The notes under the pieces are model-generated. The model was not told where the DNA came from, ran no database searches, and saw nothing but the letters and a program-made list of their open reading frames with translations. Made by a program: the position numbers and the translations under genes. This document shows positions 8,679 through 17,546 of a stretch of 41,077 nt of DNA, in pieces. Source of the stretch: Candidatus Sulfotelmatobacter sp. (GTDB lineage: Bacteria > Acidobacteriota > Terriglobia > Terriglobales > Acidobacteriaceae); NCBI GenBank assembly GCA_017883385.1, contig JADGNQ010000035.1:1-41077 (forward strand), read 5' to 3'. Each line of letters opens with the position of its first letter. Within the stretch, counting starts at the first letter, position 1.

Positions 8679-10343
8679 ATGGCTACCGCCGCAATGGCAA
8701 ATCGTCTCCGTGCAGTACTGCTTTCGGCCGCGTTGTTTGCTGCCGGAGTAGCCGTTGCCCGGCCGCAGAACACTGGCCAATCTGCCGAGTCTCCTTCGAT
8801 GCCTCAATTGCGCCAGGCGCTCAGCCTCGCCGAGCACGGCGACAGGCAGGCGGCAATGAATCTCGTCCTTCGCTTGCTTGAGCAGCGTCCGGATTTTGCC
8901 CCAGCACTCAAGCTGAAGGGCATGTTGCTGGAGGAGGCAGGCCACACCTCCGAGGCGGCGGCCGCCTATGAACAGGCTCTGAAGTTCGCGCCCAACGACG
9001 CAGATCTCCTGTTGAAAGCAGGCATCTATAAACTGACTGCTGGCCAAAGAGAAGAAGCCATCAAGCTGCTGCAGCATTGCATCCAGATTCTTCCCGGCGA
9101 TGGAGACGCACAGTATTATCTGGCCCAAGCCTATCACCTGAACGGACAGGACGACCTGGCACTGCGCGCCATCCGGCAGAGTTTGAAAGCCGAGCCCGAC
9201 AATGCACCGGTGTGGCAGAAGTACGGAGAACTGCTGTGCGGCACGGGGGATTGTGCGGCGGGGTTGAGGTGGCTGCTCAAGGCACAGCGCTCGGATGCTA
9301 AGCTGCCGCGGATTGATTATGACATTGCTGCGGCAGACTACAAATTAATGGACCTTACCGGAGCCGCGCAGTATGCCGCGCGCGCAGTTGAATCCCAGCC
9401 GAATGATTTGACGGCCTTGCGACTGCTAGCTACCGCAGATGTGAAGCTCGCCAAATGGCAAGAGGCCAAGAATGCATTTGGGCGCATCCTCGCATTCAAG
9501 GCCGACGACATGGAGTCGTCATTGGGGCTTGGCCAATGTGAACTGGAACTGAAAAACTATCCCGCCGCCGTTGATAAATTGCAATCGGTGTTACGGCTGG
9601 ACCCGACAAGGCTATTGGCACATTTCTATCTCTCACGAGCGTTCGCCGGGATGGGCAGGACGGCGGACGCGGAGCACGAGGCGGCACTACATCAGTTGAT
9701 GATGGAACAGATGACGTTCGTTCGCACTGCGGAGAGCGATGAGCGCGAAAGCCCCATCAAGGCTCAGGCCCGTCAAATGCTGGCAGAGCATCACGAAGAG
9801 GATGCACTGCAACTATATCGCGAACACTTCAAGGGAACTGCTGCCACTCCAGGGGACGCGTACGTGTTTATTGGAAAGCTGTATCTCTTCATGGGAGATA
9901 CGCAAGATGGTCTTCGTAATCTTCATCATGCGCTGAAGATCCAGCCAACCGTTCGGGGCTCTCATACCTATGAAGGAATACTTGCGCTCAAACTGGGCGA
10001 CCTGAGCAGGGCTGAGAGTGAGTTCAAGACCGAACTCGGAAACGACCCGAACTATCAGCTGGCGATTGCCGAGTTGGGCGAGGTCCGCTACCACCAAGGG
10101 CTCTGGTCCGACGCGGCGGAGCAACTGGCGAAGTCCAGAACCACCACTCCGGAGTTGCTTTACATGCTTTGCGATTCTTACTTCCACATGGGAAAAGTGG
10201 CGGATGCTGACTTGACCGCCGAAGCGCTGGCGGCGTACGGAAGAAATAGCCCTCAGGTCATGAACGATCTCATCGAACTTCTCCGCCGCAACGGGCAAAC
10301 GGAACTCGCGGAGCGTTTGTCGGCCCTTCTCGCGCAAAGATAG
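8679..10343 (+). CDS. Exported tetratricopeptide-repeat protein
   Basis: A 554-residue protein. The frame is open far upstream inside the previous gene, but ATG 8679, one base after that gene's TAG (8675-8677), gives a proper signal peptide (MATAAMANRLRAVLLSAALFAAGVAVARPQ). The rest is a superhelix of about a dozen TPR units, for example AAAYEQALKFAPNDADLLLK, LRAIRQSLKAEPDNAPVWQK and LRNLHHALKIQPT. A connecting segment near residues 330-380 is less regular. It forms a tight TPR-VCBS-TPR run with the two genes before it and converges on a second VCBS gene only 13 bases away, with no terminator visible between them. Confidence 0.88.
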   Translation: MATAAMANRLRAVLLSAALFAAGVAVARPQNTGQSAESPSMPQLRQALSLAEHGDRQAAMNLVLRLLEQRPDFAPALKLKGMLLEEAGHTSEAAAAYEQALKFAPNDADLLLKAGIYKLTAGQREEAIKLLQHCIQILPGDGDAQYYLAQAYHLNGQDDLALRAIRQSLKAEPDNAPVWQKYGELLCGTGDCAAGLRWLLKAQRSDAKLPRIDYDIAAADYKLMDLTGAAQYAARAVESQPNDLTALRLLATADVKLAKWQEAKNAFGRILAFKADDMESSLGLGQCELELKNYPAAVDKLQSVLRLDPTRLLAHFYLSRAFAGMGRTADAEHEAALHQLMMEQMTFVRTAESDERESPIKAQARQMLAEHHEEDALQLYREHFKGTAATPGDAYVFIGKLYLFMGDTQDGLRNLHHALKIQPTVRGSHTYEGILALKLGDLSRAESEFKTELGNDPNYQLAIAELGEVRYHQGLWSDAAEQLAKSRTTTPELLYMLCDSYFHMGKVADADLTAEALAAYGRNSPQVMNDLIELLRRNGQTELAERLSALLAQR

Positions 10344-10356
10344 AGATCGGCGCAAC

Positions 10357-12228
10357 TCATGGCGAGGCGCTCTCCGTCACGGTGAGGATCTGATCTGCTT
10401 TGACGTTTTTCAAAACCTGCTTGATGCCACTCGGCCATTTGAGCTCAATGGTGTCTATGACGCTGGCCGACGCCAGCCCGAAGTGTATCCGCTTGTCGCT
10501 CGACGAGTTGTAGCCGACCGCAGTTGTCGCCTGGTCGTACTGGGTGCCCAGCGAAGTTGTTACCTTGACCTTCGTTCCCAGACCGTCGTGGTTGGATTTG
10601 ACGCCGACCAGTTTCAGAATGATCCAGTGGTTTCGGTTGCTGGAACGGTTCATCCATATCTCTGGCGGACCGTTCAGAACGGTTACGACCACATCGATCT
10701 TGCCGTCGTTGTTGAGGTCTCCGAAGGCCGCGCCGCGATGGGGGGCCGGAACCGAGAAGGAGGTTCCCGCTTTTGAACTCAGATCCTCGAAGCTTAGGCC
10801 GTCCTTGTTGTGGAACACTCGATTGGGAAGAGGAAATGGCCTGTGCGCCAGCTCCATGGAATTGTCCAGAATGTCTGAGTTAGCAGTGAACAGGTCCTTG
10901 TTCCCGTCATTATCGAAATCGAAGATCCCAACTCCCCAAGCCGTTGAGCGGCTGGTAAGGGCGCTCAGTCCCGCTGTGGCGGTGACATCCTGAAATTGAC
11001 CATCCCCTAGATTCTTGTAGAGAGGAAAACCTTCCCCGAACATGGCGGTTTCGAAGATATCCGGCCTTCCATCGTTGTCGATATCCCGGAAATCCGCGCC
11101 CATGCCGGCGATGGCGTTGCCGAACGCGTTATACGCAACCCCGGCGAGCATCGCGACATTGATAAAAGTTCCATCTCGGTTGTTGTGAAGAAGATAATTC
11201 TCGAAGGTATCGTTGGAGACGAAGATATCCGTGAATCCATCGTTGTCATAGTCGGCAAACGCTAAACCCATCCCTTTACCGACGTACCTGGAAATGTGGG
11301 ACTGTTCAGAGACGTCGGTAAAGGTGCCGTCGCCATTGTTGCGATAGAGGATATTCGGCGTTCCTAAAAAGTCGACCGGCGAGCAGTAGGCGGGGAGTCC
11401 CTGCTGAACGCAGAGCGTTGCAGTGCTGATTTTGTAGTTCAGGTAGTTCACCACAAAAAGGTCGAGCAGCCCATCGTTGTTGTAATCGAACCATCCCGCA
11501 GCTACAGACCAGGCCTTGCCTAGCTTGGCGACGATGCCACCGACTCCCGCTTTCTCGGTCACGTTTGTGAAAGTGCCGTCGCCATTGTTATGAAAAAGCT
11601 GGTTGCGGTTGACGCCGGTAATGTAGAGATCGACAAATCCATCGTTGTCGTAGTCACCGGCGGCCACTCCCATCGAATAACCGATGCCCCGCAGGCCGGC
11701 TTTCTCAGTTACATCGGTGAAAGTGTCATCTCCATTGTTGCGAAAAAGTCGGTTTGAGTAACTAGGATCGCTTTTTTCAAGCGACGGGATGGCCGCGCCA
11801 TTGGTGAAGAAGATGTCCAGCAAACCGTCGTTGTTGTAGTCGAAGACTGCTACTCCGCCAGTCATGGTTTCGAACGTGTACCGCTGCGGACTGACGCTGT
11901 TCTTGAGTGTGAACTTGATCTTCGACTGCTCGATGATGTTCTCGAATTGGATCGCCGATGGGGCCGCCGCCACCATGTTTGTCGGCTTCTTGCCGGGAGC
12001 CGTTCGGCGGGGCTGCGTAGCCTGATGGTGCGCGGACCCTGGGGCTGGAGTGGCCGGTAGGACTTGGGCGGGAAGGCTGACACTGCTCCACAGCAGGTAG
12101 AAGGTCAGCTCACCAGCGAGAACGATTCGTTGGCAGTGCGTCTCGAATCGGCGTCGCCGATATGCGAGCCGGCTTTCCAATTGGAATGTGGCAGATGCGT
12201 GCTCGGATTTAGCTTCATCGCGATACAA
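10357..12228 (-). CDS. Secreted VCBS/FG-GAP repeat protein with ASPIC/UnbV domain (CRTAC1-like)
   Basis: Up to 623 residues. The listed start is a TTG at 12228 and is uncertain: no ATG precedes the conserved part, and residues about 24-55 (Arg-rich, then IVLAGELTFYLLWSSVSLPAQ) look like a signal peptide. After a Pro/Ala-rich linker come VCBS repeats with D-x-N/D-x-D-G metal loops (DYNNDGLLDIFFTN, DYDNDGFVDLYI, DYDNDGFTDIFV, DFDNDGNKDLF) and a C-terminal ASPIC/UnbV domain (NHWIILKLVGVKSN, RIHFGLA, LKWPSGIKQVL). It is a diverged relative of the gene at 6830 and lies tail-to-tail with the TPR gene at 8679. Probably periplasmic or surface-exposed; ligand unknown. Confidence 0.88.
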   Translation of the reverse strand: MYRDEAKSEHASATFQLESRLAYRRRRFETHCQRIVLAGELTFYLLWSSVSLPAQVLPATPAPGSAHHQATQPRRTAPGKKPTNMVAAAPSAIQFENIIEQSKIKFTLKNSVSPQRYTFETMTGGVAVFDYNNDGLLDIFFTNGAAIPSLEKSDPSYSNRLFRNNGDDTFTDVTEKAGLRGIGYSMGVAAGDYDNDGFVDLYITGVNRNQLFHNNGDGTFTNVTEKAGVGGIVAKLGKAWSVAAGWFDYNNDGLLDLFVVNYLNYKISTATLCVQQGLPAYCSPVDFLGTPNILYRNNGDGTFTDVSEQSHISRYVGKGMGLAFADYDNDGFTDIFVSNDTFENYLLHNNRDGTFINVAMLAGVAYNAFGNAIAGMGADFRDIDNDGRPDIFETAMFGEGFPLYKNLGDGQFQDVTATAGLSALTSRSTAWGVGIFDFDNDGNKDLFTANSDILDNSMELAHRPFPLPNRVFHNKDGLSFEDLSSKAGTSFSVPAPHRGAAFGDLNNDGKIDVVVTVLNGPPEIWMNRSSNRNHWIILKLVGVKSNHDGLGTKVKVTTSLGTQYDQATTAVGYNSSSDKRIHFGLASASVIDTIELKWPSGIKQVLKNVKADQILTVTESASP

Positions 12229-12457
12229 ATCGAGGGCCTGGAACCCACAGGGAATGGGCAGATGGGCCGGTGCTCAGCCCTGTTCATTGTCTTGTGAAGG
12301 GAACAAAGGTCAAGGGCCGACGGACACGTGCCGTCCGACTAAGGATACAAACTTAGCAGCATGTGGTGCAAGGAGCGGATGTTTCGAAAAGGCCTCCATG
12401 CATGCACTCCGTGTCCCCGTGGCTTGATGATGATCCCGCCTACTTCATTATCCTCAG

Positions 12458-13147
12458 TTACTGAACGGGGTGCGCGCGAGCTTTATTTGTGAACGAAGCA
12501 TTTGTGAACCGCACTCGGACCAGCCAGAAAATCATCAATACCAGGGGCAGGAAACTCAGGGAAAATAGCATTCCTGTCTTGCGCATGAAAGCGGGGAATA
12601 GATGTTGCCGTGCCAGGAATATGGACGATGCTGCGATGAACAGCGCAAAGCACATGCGCCAAAGGTGCCGTGCGATGCGTTGTGTACCAGCAATGCCGTG
12701 GCGCACGAGCATACGAACGTCCCCTATCGTGGCAAGCACGGCCACGGACCCGAGGAAAAAGTACGGGCCCGGGGGATAGTCATACTTCAATCCCGTCGGA
12801 CTCATCGCCGCTTCCAATCCCCATGTCACCTCGACAACGGCGAGCCCTAACACAACCAGAAGAGCGGCCAAATCAAACTTGCCCGGCTCCGCATCTCTGC
12901 GCCTGGCGGTCATCCACGCCGTTGCTACCAGATAGAACGTGAGTGAGCCTCCCAGAACGTTGCCCGGTTGAGATTTCATGACCGCGAGAAAAACTCCCGT
13001 TGCCGACAGGCAGAGCATGGATATGACAAATACGTTTCCAGCGAGGCCATGCTGGCGCGAACCTTTGCGGAGAAACACTGCGACAAATCCAGACAGCATT
13101 CCCAAAGTGCCAGCGATAATGTGAAGAAGTAACAGTGACGATCGCAT
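12458..13147 (-). CDS. DUF2306-like integral membrane protein
   Basis: A 229-residue protein with about six hydrophobic helices. The N-terminal pattern (LLHIIAGTLGMLSGFVAVFLRKGSRQH, then FVISMLCLSATG) matches my memory of the DUF2306 family, in which His residues near the membrane face are conserved; no function is established. The start is ATG 13147 with AAAGGAG about eight bases upstream. It is the last gene of a minus-strand series that begins with a GntR regulator and ABC transporter; the gap to the preceding DUF4386 gene is 20 bases. Confidence 0.75.
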   Translation of the reverse strand: MRSSLLLLHIIAGTLGMLSGFVAVFLRKGSRQHGLAGNVFVISMLCLSATGVFLAVMKSQPGNVLGGSLTFYLVATAWMTARRRDAEPGKFDLAALLVVLGLAVVEVTWGLEAAMSPTGLKYDYPPGPYFFLGSVAVLATIGDVRMLVRHGIAGTQRIARHLWRMCFALFIAASSIFLARQHLFPAFMRKTGMLFSLSFLPLVLMIFWLVRVRFTNASFTNKARAHPVQ

Positions 13148-13167
13148 TATTCCGCTCCTTTAACTGA

Positions 13168-13899
13168 TCACTGCCCGGTTGCACTGGCCTGCTCCTTCCA
13201 TCGTTGTTCGTTCACGCCGAACACGAGGAGCCACAGGAGTAGCGATGCCGCCCCGAGCAGGCCGAGGGCTGCGATGTATGGGAACATACGGTATCCAAGC
13301 GGTGGATACAGAAAGCTCAGCCAACCCAAACCTCCGCACATCCCCAACGCGCCTAGAACCCGAGGCAGGAAGGTCGACCTGATAATCAAGTAGCCCGTCA
13401 GGAGTGCATAGAATCCGAAAAATACCAAGGCGATTCCGGCGCCATGGTCATTCACCTTGAGAAAGAGGAGCGCCAGCGCCTGCAGTTGTTCCGTGCTGAA
13501 TACACTCAAGTAGTGCGCACCTCCCAAGACGAACAAGGGAGCGATAAAGAAGACGCGGCTCACAGTCTTGATGACGCAACCTGCGAAGCCTAAGAACGCC
13601 GCCAGCAAAGAGACGCTCCGGCCCGCCGGTCTAAGCAACTCATAAAAAAGAGCAGTCATGGCGATCTGGCACGCCATTTCGATCATGTAGCCTGCGAAAC
13701 CCAACTGAAACAGGCTTTTGTGCGTGAGTATGTTGGTCGCCGTAGCCGCGGCGTCGCCGTCTACCACAAGCCTGCCGCTGACGAATCCCTGGGCGACTAT
13801 TCCCGTCAGTATGGTGACCAGATAAAGGGCACCGGTAATACTGGCTTGGAGACGCGGCGATGTTTCTGCAATCCGTTCTGACGTTACTGCTGTGCTCAT
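13168..13899 (-). CDS. DUF4386 family membrane protein (second tandem copy)
   Basis: A 243-residue protein with about six membrane helices. The frame is open to 14025, but the start at ATG 13899 (MSTAVTSERIAE) aligns with the start of the neighbouring paralogue (MSTAGIVEPIAG) and avoids overlap with it. ATG 13908 is also possible. DUF4386 signatures shared with the neighbour include LVTILTGIVAQ near residue 28, VFFGFYALLTGYLIIRSTFLPR near 170 and FGVNEQRWKEQASATG at the end. Function unknown; members often sit beside transporters or regulators. It lies 44 bases after its paralogue and is co-directional with the ABC genes upstream. Confidence 0.82.
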   Translation of the reverse strand: MSTAVTSERIAETSPRLQASITGALYLVTILTGIVAQGFVSGRLVVDGDAAATATNILTHKSLFQLGFAGYMIEMACQIAMTALFYELLRPAGRSVSLLAAFLGFAGCVIKTVSRVFFIAPLFVLGGAHYLSVFSTEQLQALALLFLKVNDHGAGIALVFFGFYALLTGYLIIRSTFLPRVLGALGMCGGLGWLSFLYPPLGYRMFPYIAALGLLGAASLLLWLLVFGVNEQRWKEQASATGQ

Positions 13900-13943
13900 A
13901 CTCTTCATCTCTAGGCGTGCGATTGATTCAAGGTCCATGTTGC

Positions 13944-14687
13944 TCAGATTCGCCGCTCTCCGGTTGCGCCGGCCTGATCCTTCCATCGCTGAGCATTCAC
14001 GCCCATCGCCAGGAGCCACAGGCACAGGGATATTTGCCCAACGCCGGGAAAAATCAGAATGTACGGCTGCAGAGACCGCACGAGTGGTGGTGACAGAAAC
14101 AGCACATAGCTCAAGCCGGCGAGTACCATCAGCGCGCCAACGATGCGCGGTAAAAAAGTGGACCTGAGAATGAGGATGCCAACCAGAAGCAAATACAATC
14201 CGAAAAATACCAGGCCGATGTTGTGGTACGCAGCGGCGCGTAGTTTGAGAAACACGAGCGCCAGCGCCTGTAACTGCTCCACCGTAAACACCCTCAAGTA
14301 TGGCGCACCCCCCAGCAGGACCAGGGGAGCGAGATGAAACAGGCTGCTAACAGCCTGAACCACGGATGCCCCCAGGCCGAAAAATGCTGCGACTAAGGGG
14401 AGGCTCCGGTTCACGGGCTTGAACAACTCGTACAAAAGGGCAGTCAAAGCGATATAGCTCGCGAACGCGACGATGTCCCCTGCGAAGCCCCACCGCCACA
14501 ACGACTCGTGCGCCAGGATGTTGCTTGCGGTGGTCACGGCGTCGTCCGATACCACCAGCCGGTTACGAACGGAAATCTCGACGAACATTCTTGTCAATAT
14601 GGTCAGCAAGTAAAAGCAACCAGAGATTCTGGCCTTGGAAAACGGCGCCGCTCCTGCAATCGGTTCTACGATCCCAGCCGTACTCAT
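13944..14687 (-). CDS. DUF4386 family membrane protein (first tandem copy)
   Basis: A 247-residue, roughly six-helix membrane protein. ATG 14687 follows GGGAGAAG at good spacing. It shares its whole architecture with the next gene: ISGCFYLLTILTRMFVE, LVFFGLYLLLVGILILRSTFLPRIVGAL, and a C-terminal MGVNAQRWKDQAGATG. The two are clearly tandem duplicates that have diverged. Function unknown. It follows the ABC permease by 44 bases. Confidence 0.83.
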   Translation of the reverse strand: MSTAGIVEPIAGAAPFSKARISGCFYLLTILTRMFVEISVRNRLVVSDDAVTTASNILAHESLWRWGFAGDIVAFASYIALTALLYELFKPVNRSLPLVAAFFGLGASVVQAVSSLFHLAPLVLLGGAPYLRVFTVEQLQALALVFLKLRAAAYHNIGLVFFGLYLLLVGILILRSTFLPRIVGALMVLAGLSYVLFLSPPLVRSLQPYILIFPGVGQISLCLWLLAMGVNAQRWKDQAGATGERRI

Positions 14688-14731
14688 ACTCTTCTCCCAT
14701 TGCCAGCGATTGAGTCAACCGTTCACGCCGA

Positions 14732-15670
14732 TCAGATCGGTTCGCGATAGCGGCGCATTCGGACGGCTGCGGCGAGGAATGCGGCTGTGAATGCGAGGCC
14801 GACCCATAGCCCCGGATCGCTCAGGAGTTTCCACAGGCCGGGTTCTCCCAGCATGGCCATCGACATACCAATCGCCTTGGATGATCCGAGACCTTCCGTG
14901 CCGGGGCCGAAGCGGGACCCCATCAGTGTGCCGAAATGCGAGGTGTTGAAGGCAATCTTCTCGGCGATGCCGATCGCGAACAGCGGTAACGTGGCCCATA
15001 GCAACGCGGCCCTCCGCGCCCAGCTAGAGACCAGCATCAGCCAGCCGAAGATGGGCGCGTACCAGAGCGCATGAATTCCCACCAGGTGAAAGAAAAGCAT
15101 CAACGACATGTCGAAAAACGGCAAATGGGTCCAGAGCGTCGTGATGCTCAGACCGCTCCCCAGCAATACTGCGCTGGTAATGAGCAGCATGATGCATTGC
15201 GTAGCCACGGTGATCGCGAACGTGAGTAGAGGGACGATGACGAGCGGGATGCTCGCCTTCGAGAGCACGGTCGTCAGATCGGAAACAGGCAGCGACTTCC
15301 AGAACAGAATGCTTCGATCACGGCGCTCGCCGTGCAGCGCATCGAGGCAGTAGAACACCTGTACGATGAAAGCGGTCCCCATGAGCAGAAGGGCAGCCAG
15401 GGTGAACGGCTGCTCGATCAACTCGTAGTGCTGCACCATAGGAGTGAGCGCCGCCGCCGCCCTCATTTTGTCCGGCAGGTGATGCGCGCTGATCAGGAAG
15501 CCGAATAGAAATAGCCCGGCAGCGGCCAGGGGCGCGATGTAGATCGAACGGCTCTCCCACAATTCGCGCCGAACCGACCAGTACATCCGCCGACCCGCCG
15601 AGATGACGGTAGGTGCGATTTCGTGCGGTTCGCGGGGAGACGCGGGCACGGCGTTCGATTGCGTGTTCAT
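14732..15670 (-). CDS. ABC transporter permease
   Basis: A 312-residue membrane protein starting at ATG 15670, seven bases after AAGGAG. A short cytoplasmic N-terminus carries a Trp/Arg-rich stretch before the first helix (WSVRRELWESRSIYIAPLAAAGLFLFG), and about six hydrophobic segments follow. The segment CLDALHGERRDRSILFWKSLPVS is typical of ABC-2 type permeases of the YtrC/D kind, in which it precedes the second helix. It is encoded 22 bases after the ATPase, so they form one exporter-type complex. Substrate unknown; YtrBCDEF-like systems respond to cell-wall stress in Bacillus (family knowledge). Confidence 0.85.
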   Translation of the reverse strand: MNTQSNAVPASPREPHEIAPTVISAGRRMYWSVRRELWESRSIYIAPLAAAGLFLFGFLISAHHLPDKMRAAAALTPMVQHYELIEQPFTLAALLLMGTAFIVQVFYCLDALHGERRDRSILFWKSLPVSDLTTVLSKASIPLVIVPLLTFAITVATQCIMLLITSAVLLGSGLSITTLWTHLPFFDMSLMLFFHLVGIHALWYAPIFGWLMLVSSWARRAALLWATLPLFAIGIAEKIAFNTSHFGTLMGSRFGPGTEGLGSSKAIGMSMAMLGEPGLWKLLSDPGLWVGLAFTAAFLAAAVRMRRYREPI

Positions 15671-15692
15671 AGAGCCACTCCTTGTGCTTCGA

Positions 15693-16553
15693 CTACCCGA
15701 TTTCCATCACGGCAACGAACAAATCGGCAATGCTCGGGGTCCGCGCCTCGCCAAGTACAGTGAGTTGGCGGCGATCGACACTGTCGAGCCTTAGGTCAAA
15801 CAGCAGAATGCTCCGCCCGAGTACCTGCCGCTCGTGCATCGGTCTGAGCGCCCGTGCGGCGGCGATGCGGTCGGGATTCACCATCACTTCCAGATAGCGC
15901 GACTCGAATTCCTCCATGCTGCAGTTGAATACGATGCGACCGCGATTGATGAACATGAGGTCGGTGAGGACGTTTTGGACCTCTTCCACCTGATGGGTGG
16001 TTACGACGATGGTGCGGCTGCGATCGAAGTAATCATTCAGAAGCGAATCGTAGAACTGCTTGCGATACAGGATGTCGAGGCCAAGCGTCGGCTCATCCAG
16101 CACCAGCAATCTCGCGTCAATGGCCATGACCAGAGCGAGGTGCAGTTGGGCTACCATGCCCTTCGACAATTCCCTGACCTTGCTGGAGCGCTTGATGGTG
16201 GTGTTGGTGAGAAAACCTTCCGCCTTTGCGCGATCGAATCGCGGGTGGATGCCGGCGACGTAGTCGAGCACCTGCGAAACCTTGATCCAACGTGGCAGCA
16301 CTGCGACATCCGAAATGAAGCAGACATCGCACATAAGCTGATCGCGCTCGGTCCAGGGATCGCGTCCCAGCACCCTCAGCTCTCCCTGATACGGAGTAAG
16401 CCCGAGAATCGCGTTGAGCGCGGTGGTCTTGCCGGCACCGTTGGGCCCGATCAGTCCGAGGATGCGGCCCTCTTCGACACGCAAATCCACGCCGTCCAGC
16501 GCGACGCTTGTACCGAAGGACTTGCGGAGACCGCGTGCTTCTATGCATGCCAT
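15693..16553 (-). CDS. ABC transporter ATP-binding protein (YtrB-like)
   Basis: A 286-residue ATPase. ATG 16553 is chosen over the longer frame (to 16595) because it follows GGAGGAG and starts just four bases after the regulator's stop. Walker A GPNGAGKT is at residues 36-43, the signature LSKGM at 129-133 (Lys and Met replace the usual Gly and Gln positions), Walker B LLVLDE with catalytic Glu at 149-154, and the H-loop His at 187 (TTHQVEE). About 80 residues follow the nucleotide-binding domain. It energises the permease encoded downstream and is controlled, most likely, by the GntR protein upstream. Confidence 0.92.
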   Translation of the reverse strand: MACIEARGLRKSFGTSVALDGVDLRVEEGRILGLIGPNGAGKTTALNAILGLTPYQGELRVLGRDPWTERDQLMCDVCFISDVAVLPRWIKVSQVLDYVAGIHPRFDRAKAEGFLTNTTIKRSSKVRELSKGMVAQLHLALVMAIDARLLVLDEPTLGLDILYRKQFYDSLLNDYFDRSRTIVVTTHQVEEVQNVLTDLMFINRGRIVFNCSMEEFESRYLEVMVNPDRIAAARALRPMHERQVLGRSILLFDLRLDSVDRRQLTVLGEARTPSIADLFVAVMEIG

Positions 16554-16557
16554 GGTT

Positions 16558-16980
16558 TCAGCGCTCCTCCTCGTCGGTTTTCGACGGTGCGGCATCCGGT
16601 TCTGCGCCGGACGAAGACCGGCGGTTGGGGGCCCCGTTCAGCAGTTCTTCCGCTGTCAGGCCGAGCCGCTGAATGGTTGCGTAGACCCGGGGCCATTCTT
16701 CTGCAAGAAACTTCTGCCGCTCGCCCCGCAGCAGCAGAGCGCGTGCACCCGCATTGATGAACATGCCGAGACCTCGCTTACTTTCGACCAGCCCCTCATC
16801 CACCAGTTGTTGATAGCCCTTCAGAACCGTGAGCGGATTGACCCGATATTCGGCCGCGACATTGCGCACCGACGGCAGGGGATCGCCTTCTTTGAGCACG
16901 CCGTCGAGTATCATGGCGACGACGCGGTCGCGAAGCTGGCGGTAAATCGGCTGACTGTCGTTCCACTCACGATCCATCAT
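16558..16980 (-). CDS. GntR family regulator, YtrA type
   Basis: A 140-residue protein with a winged-helix DNA-binding domain at residues about 10-76 (PIYRQLRDRVVAMILDGVL, LPSVRNVAAEYRVNPLTV, LVESKRGLGMFI) and only a short C-terminal helical tail, the mark of the YtrA subfamily, which lacks a large effector domain. Start ATG 16980, or the adjacent ATG 16977. YtrA regulators normally repress their own operon with its ABC transporter; the gene order regulator-ATPase-permease fits. Tandem 11-mers just upstream (16994-17015) are a candidate operator. Confidence 0.9.
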   Translation of the reverse strand: MMDREWNDSQPIYRQLRDRVVAMILDGVLKEGDPLPSVRNVAAEYRVNPLTVLKGYQQLVDEGLVESKRGLGMFINAGARALLLRGERQKFLAEEWPRVYATIQRLGLTAEELLNGAPNRRSSSGAEPDAAPSKTDEEER

Positions 16981-16993
16981 GGGTTCTCAATAG

Positions 16994-17015
16994 CCTTACC
17001 AAAGCCCTACCAAAG
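16994..17015. repeat. Tandem 11-mer, candidate operator of the GntR regulator
   Basis: Two directly adjacent 11-mers, CCTTACCAAAG and CCCTACCAAAG, differ at one position. They lie 14 bases upstream of the GntR start codon, between it and the DUF1579 gene. One 11-bp helical repeat places the two half-sites on the same DNA face, a usual arrangement for a dimeric repressor. The regulator binding them is inferred from position only. Confidence 0.35.
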
Positions 17016-17027
17016 ATACGCTGCCTG

Positions 17028-17546
17028 TCACTTTGTCCGCTGCAAATCGAAGTGTGCCTGGACGTGCTTGTCACCTGGCATCATGAAGGTCCAATCCTCG
17101 GTGTGATGATTCGCATCGATCACAGTGAAGACTGCATGGTGCATGTGTCCGTACTGCGTGCCACCGGCGACGTCGACGAAATCGAACTCCACCGTCTTGC
17201 CGTCGGGCGAGGTCTTGGCGACCATCCGCGGACGGTTTCCTGCGTCGCAGTAATGTGTCAGGGTCAGGCGATCGTTATCCACGTAAAGCATGGTGATCGG
17301 GTCGTCCTGCCTGCCCTCCATCTGCATCTCATGCATGAGGGCGTTCCCCATGGAAGTCACTCGCAATGTGACTTGCGCATGCTTGCCGTCTGCCCCAGGT
17401 GTGGGCGGGTCAGTCTTCAGCATGCCTTCCCAGGAACCGGCTAGTGTTTTCAGTTGGTCGAAGGACTTTTGCGCGTCGGACTGGGCAAAGGCCAAGGTGG
17501 ACAGCGACAGCAGAACAACGGATAGCATCAACCGAGCGGATTTCAT
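17028..17546 (-). CDS. Secreted DUF1579-like protein
   Basis: A 172-residue protein with a signal peptide cleaved near AFA-Q (residue 21) and ATG 17546 after AAAGGAG. The mature part has the lipocalin-like beta pattern of DUF1579 proteins: LKTLAGSWEGML, ALMHEMQMEG, TLTHYCDAGNRPRM, and a His-rich strand YGHMHHAVFTVIDANHHTEDW. The opening LAGSWEG and the TLTHYCDAGN strand are family marks. Role unknown; likely a periplasmic small-ligand binder. It is 47 bases upstream of the GntR gene on the same strand, so it may lead that operon. A dyad at 17640-17665 lies in its promoter region. Confidence 0.82.
   Translation of the reverse strand: MKSARLMLSVVLLSLSTLAFAQSDAQKSFDQLKTLAGSWEGMLKTDPPTPGADGKHAQVTLRVTSMGNALMHEMQMEGRQDDPITMLYVDNDRLTLTHYCDAGNRPRMVAKTSPDGKTVEFDFVDVAGGTQYGHMHHAVFTVIDANHHTEDWTFMMPGDKHVQAHFDLQRTK

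Noticed and set aside
15834..16757. 307-codon + strand frame across the ABC ATPase and GntR genes
   Set aside because: Crosses two genes with intact motifs on the other strand; no family features.
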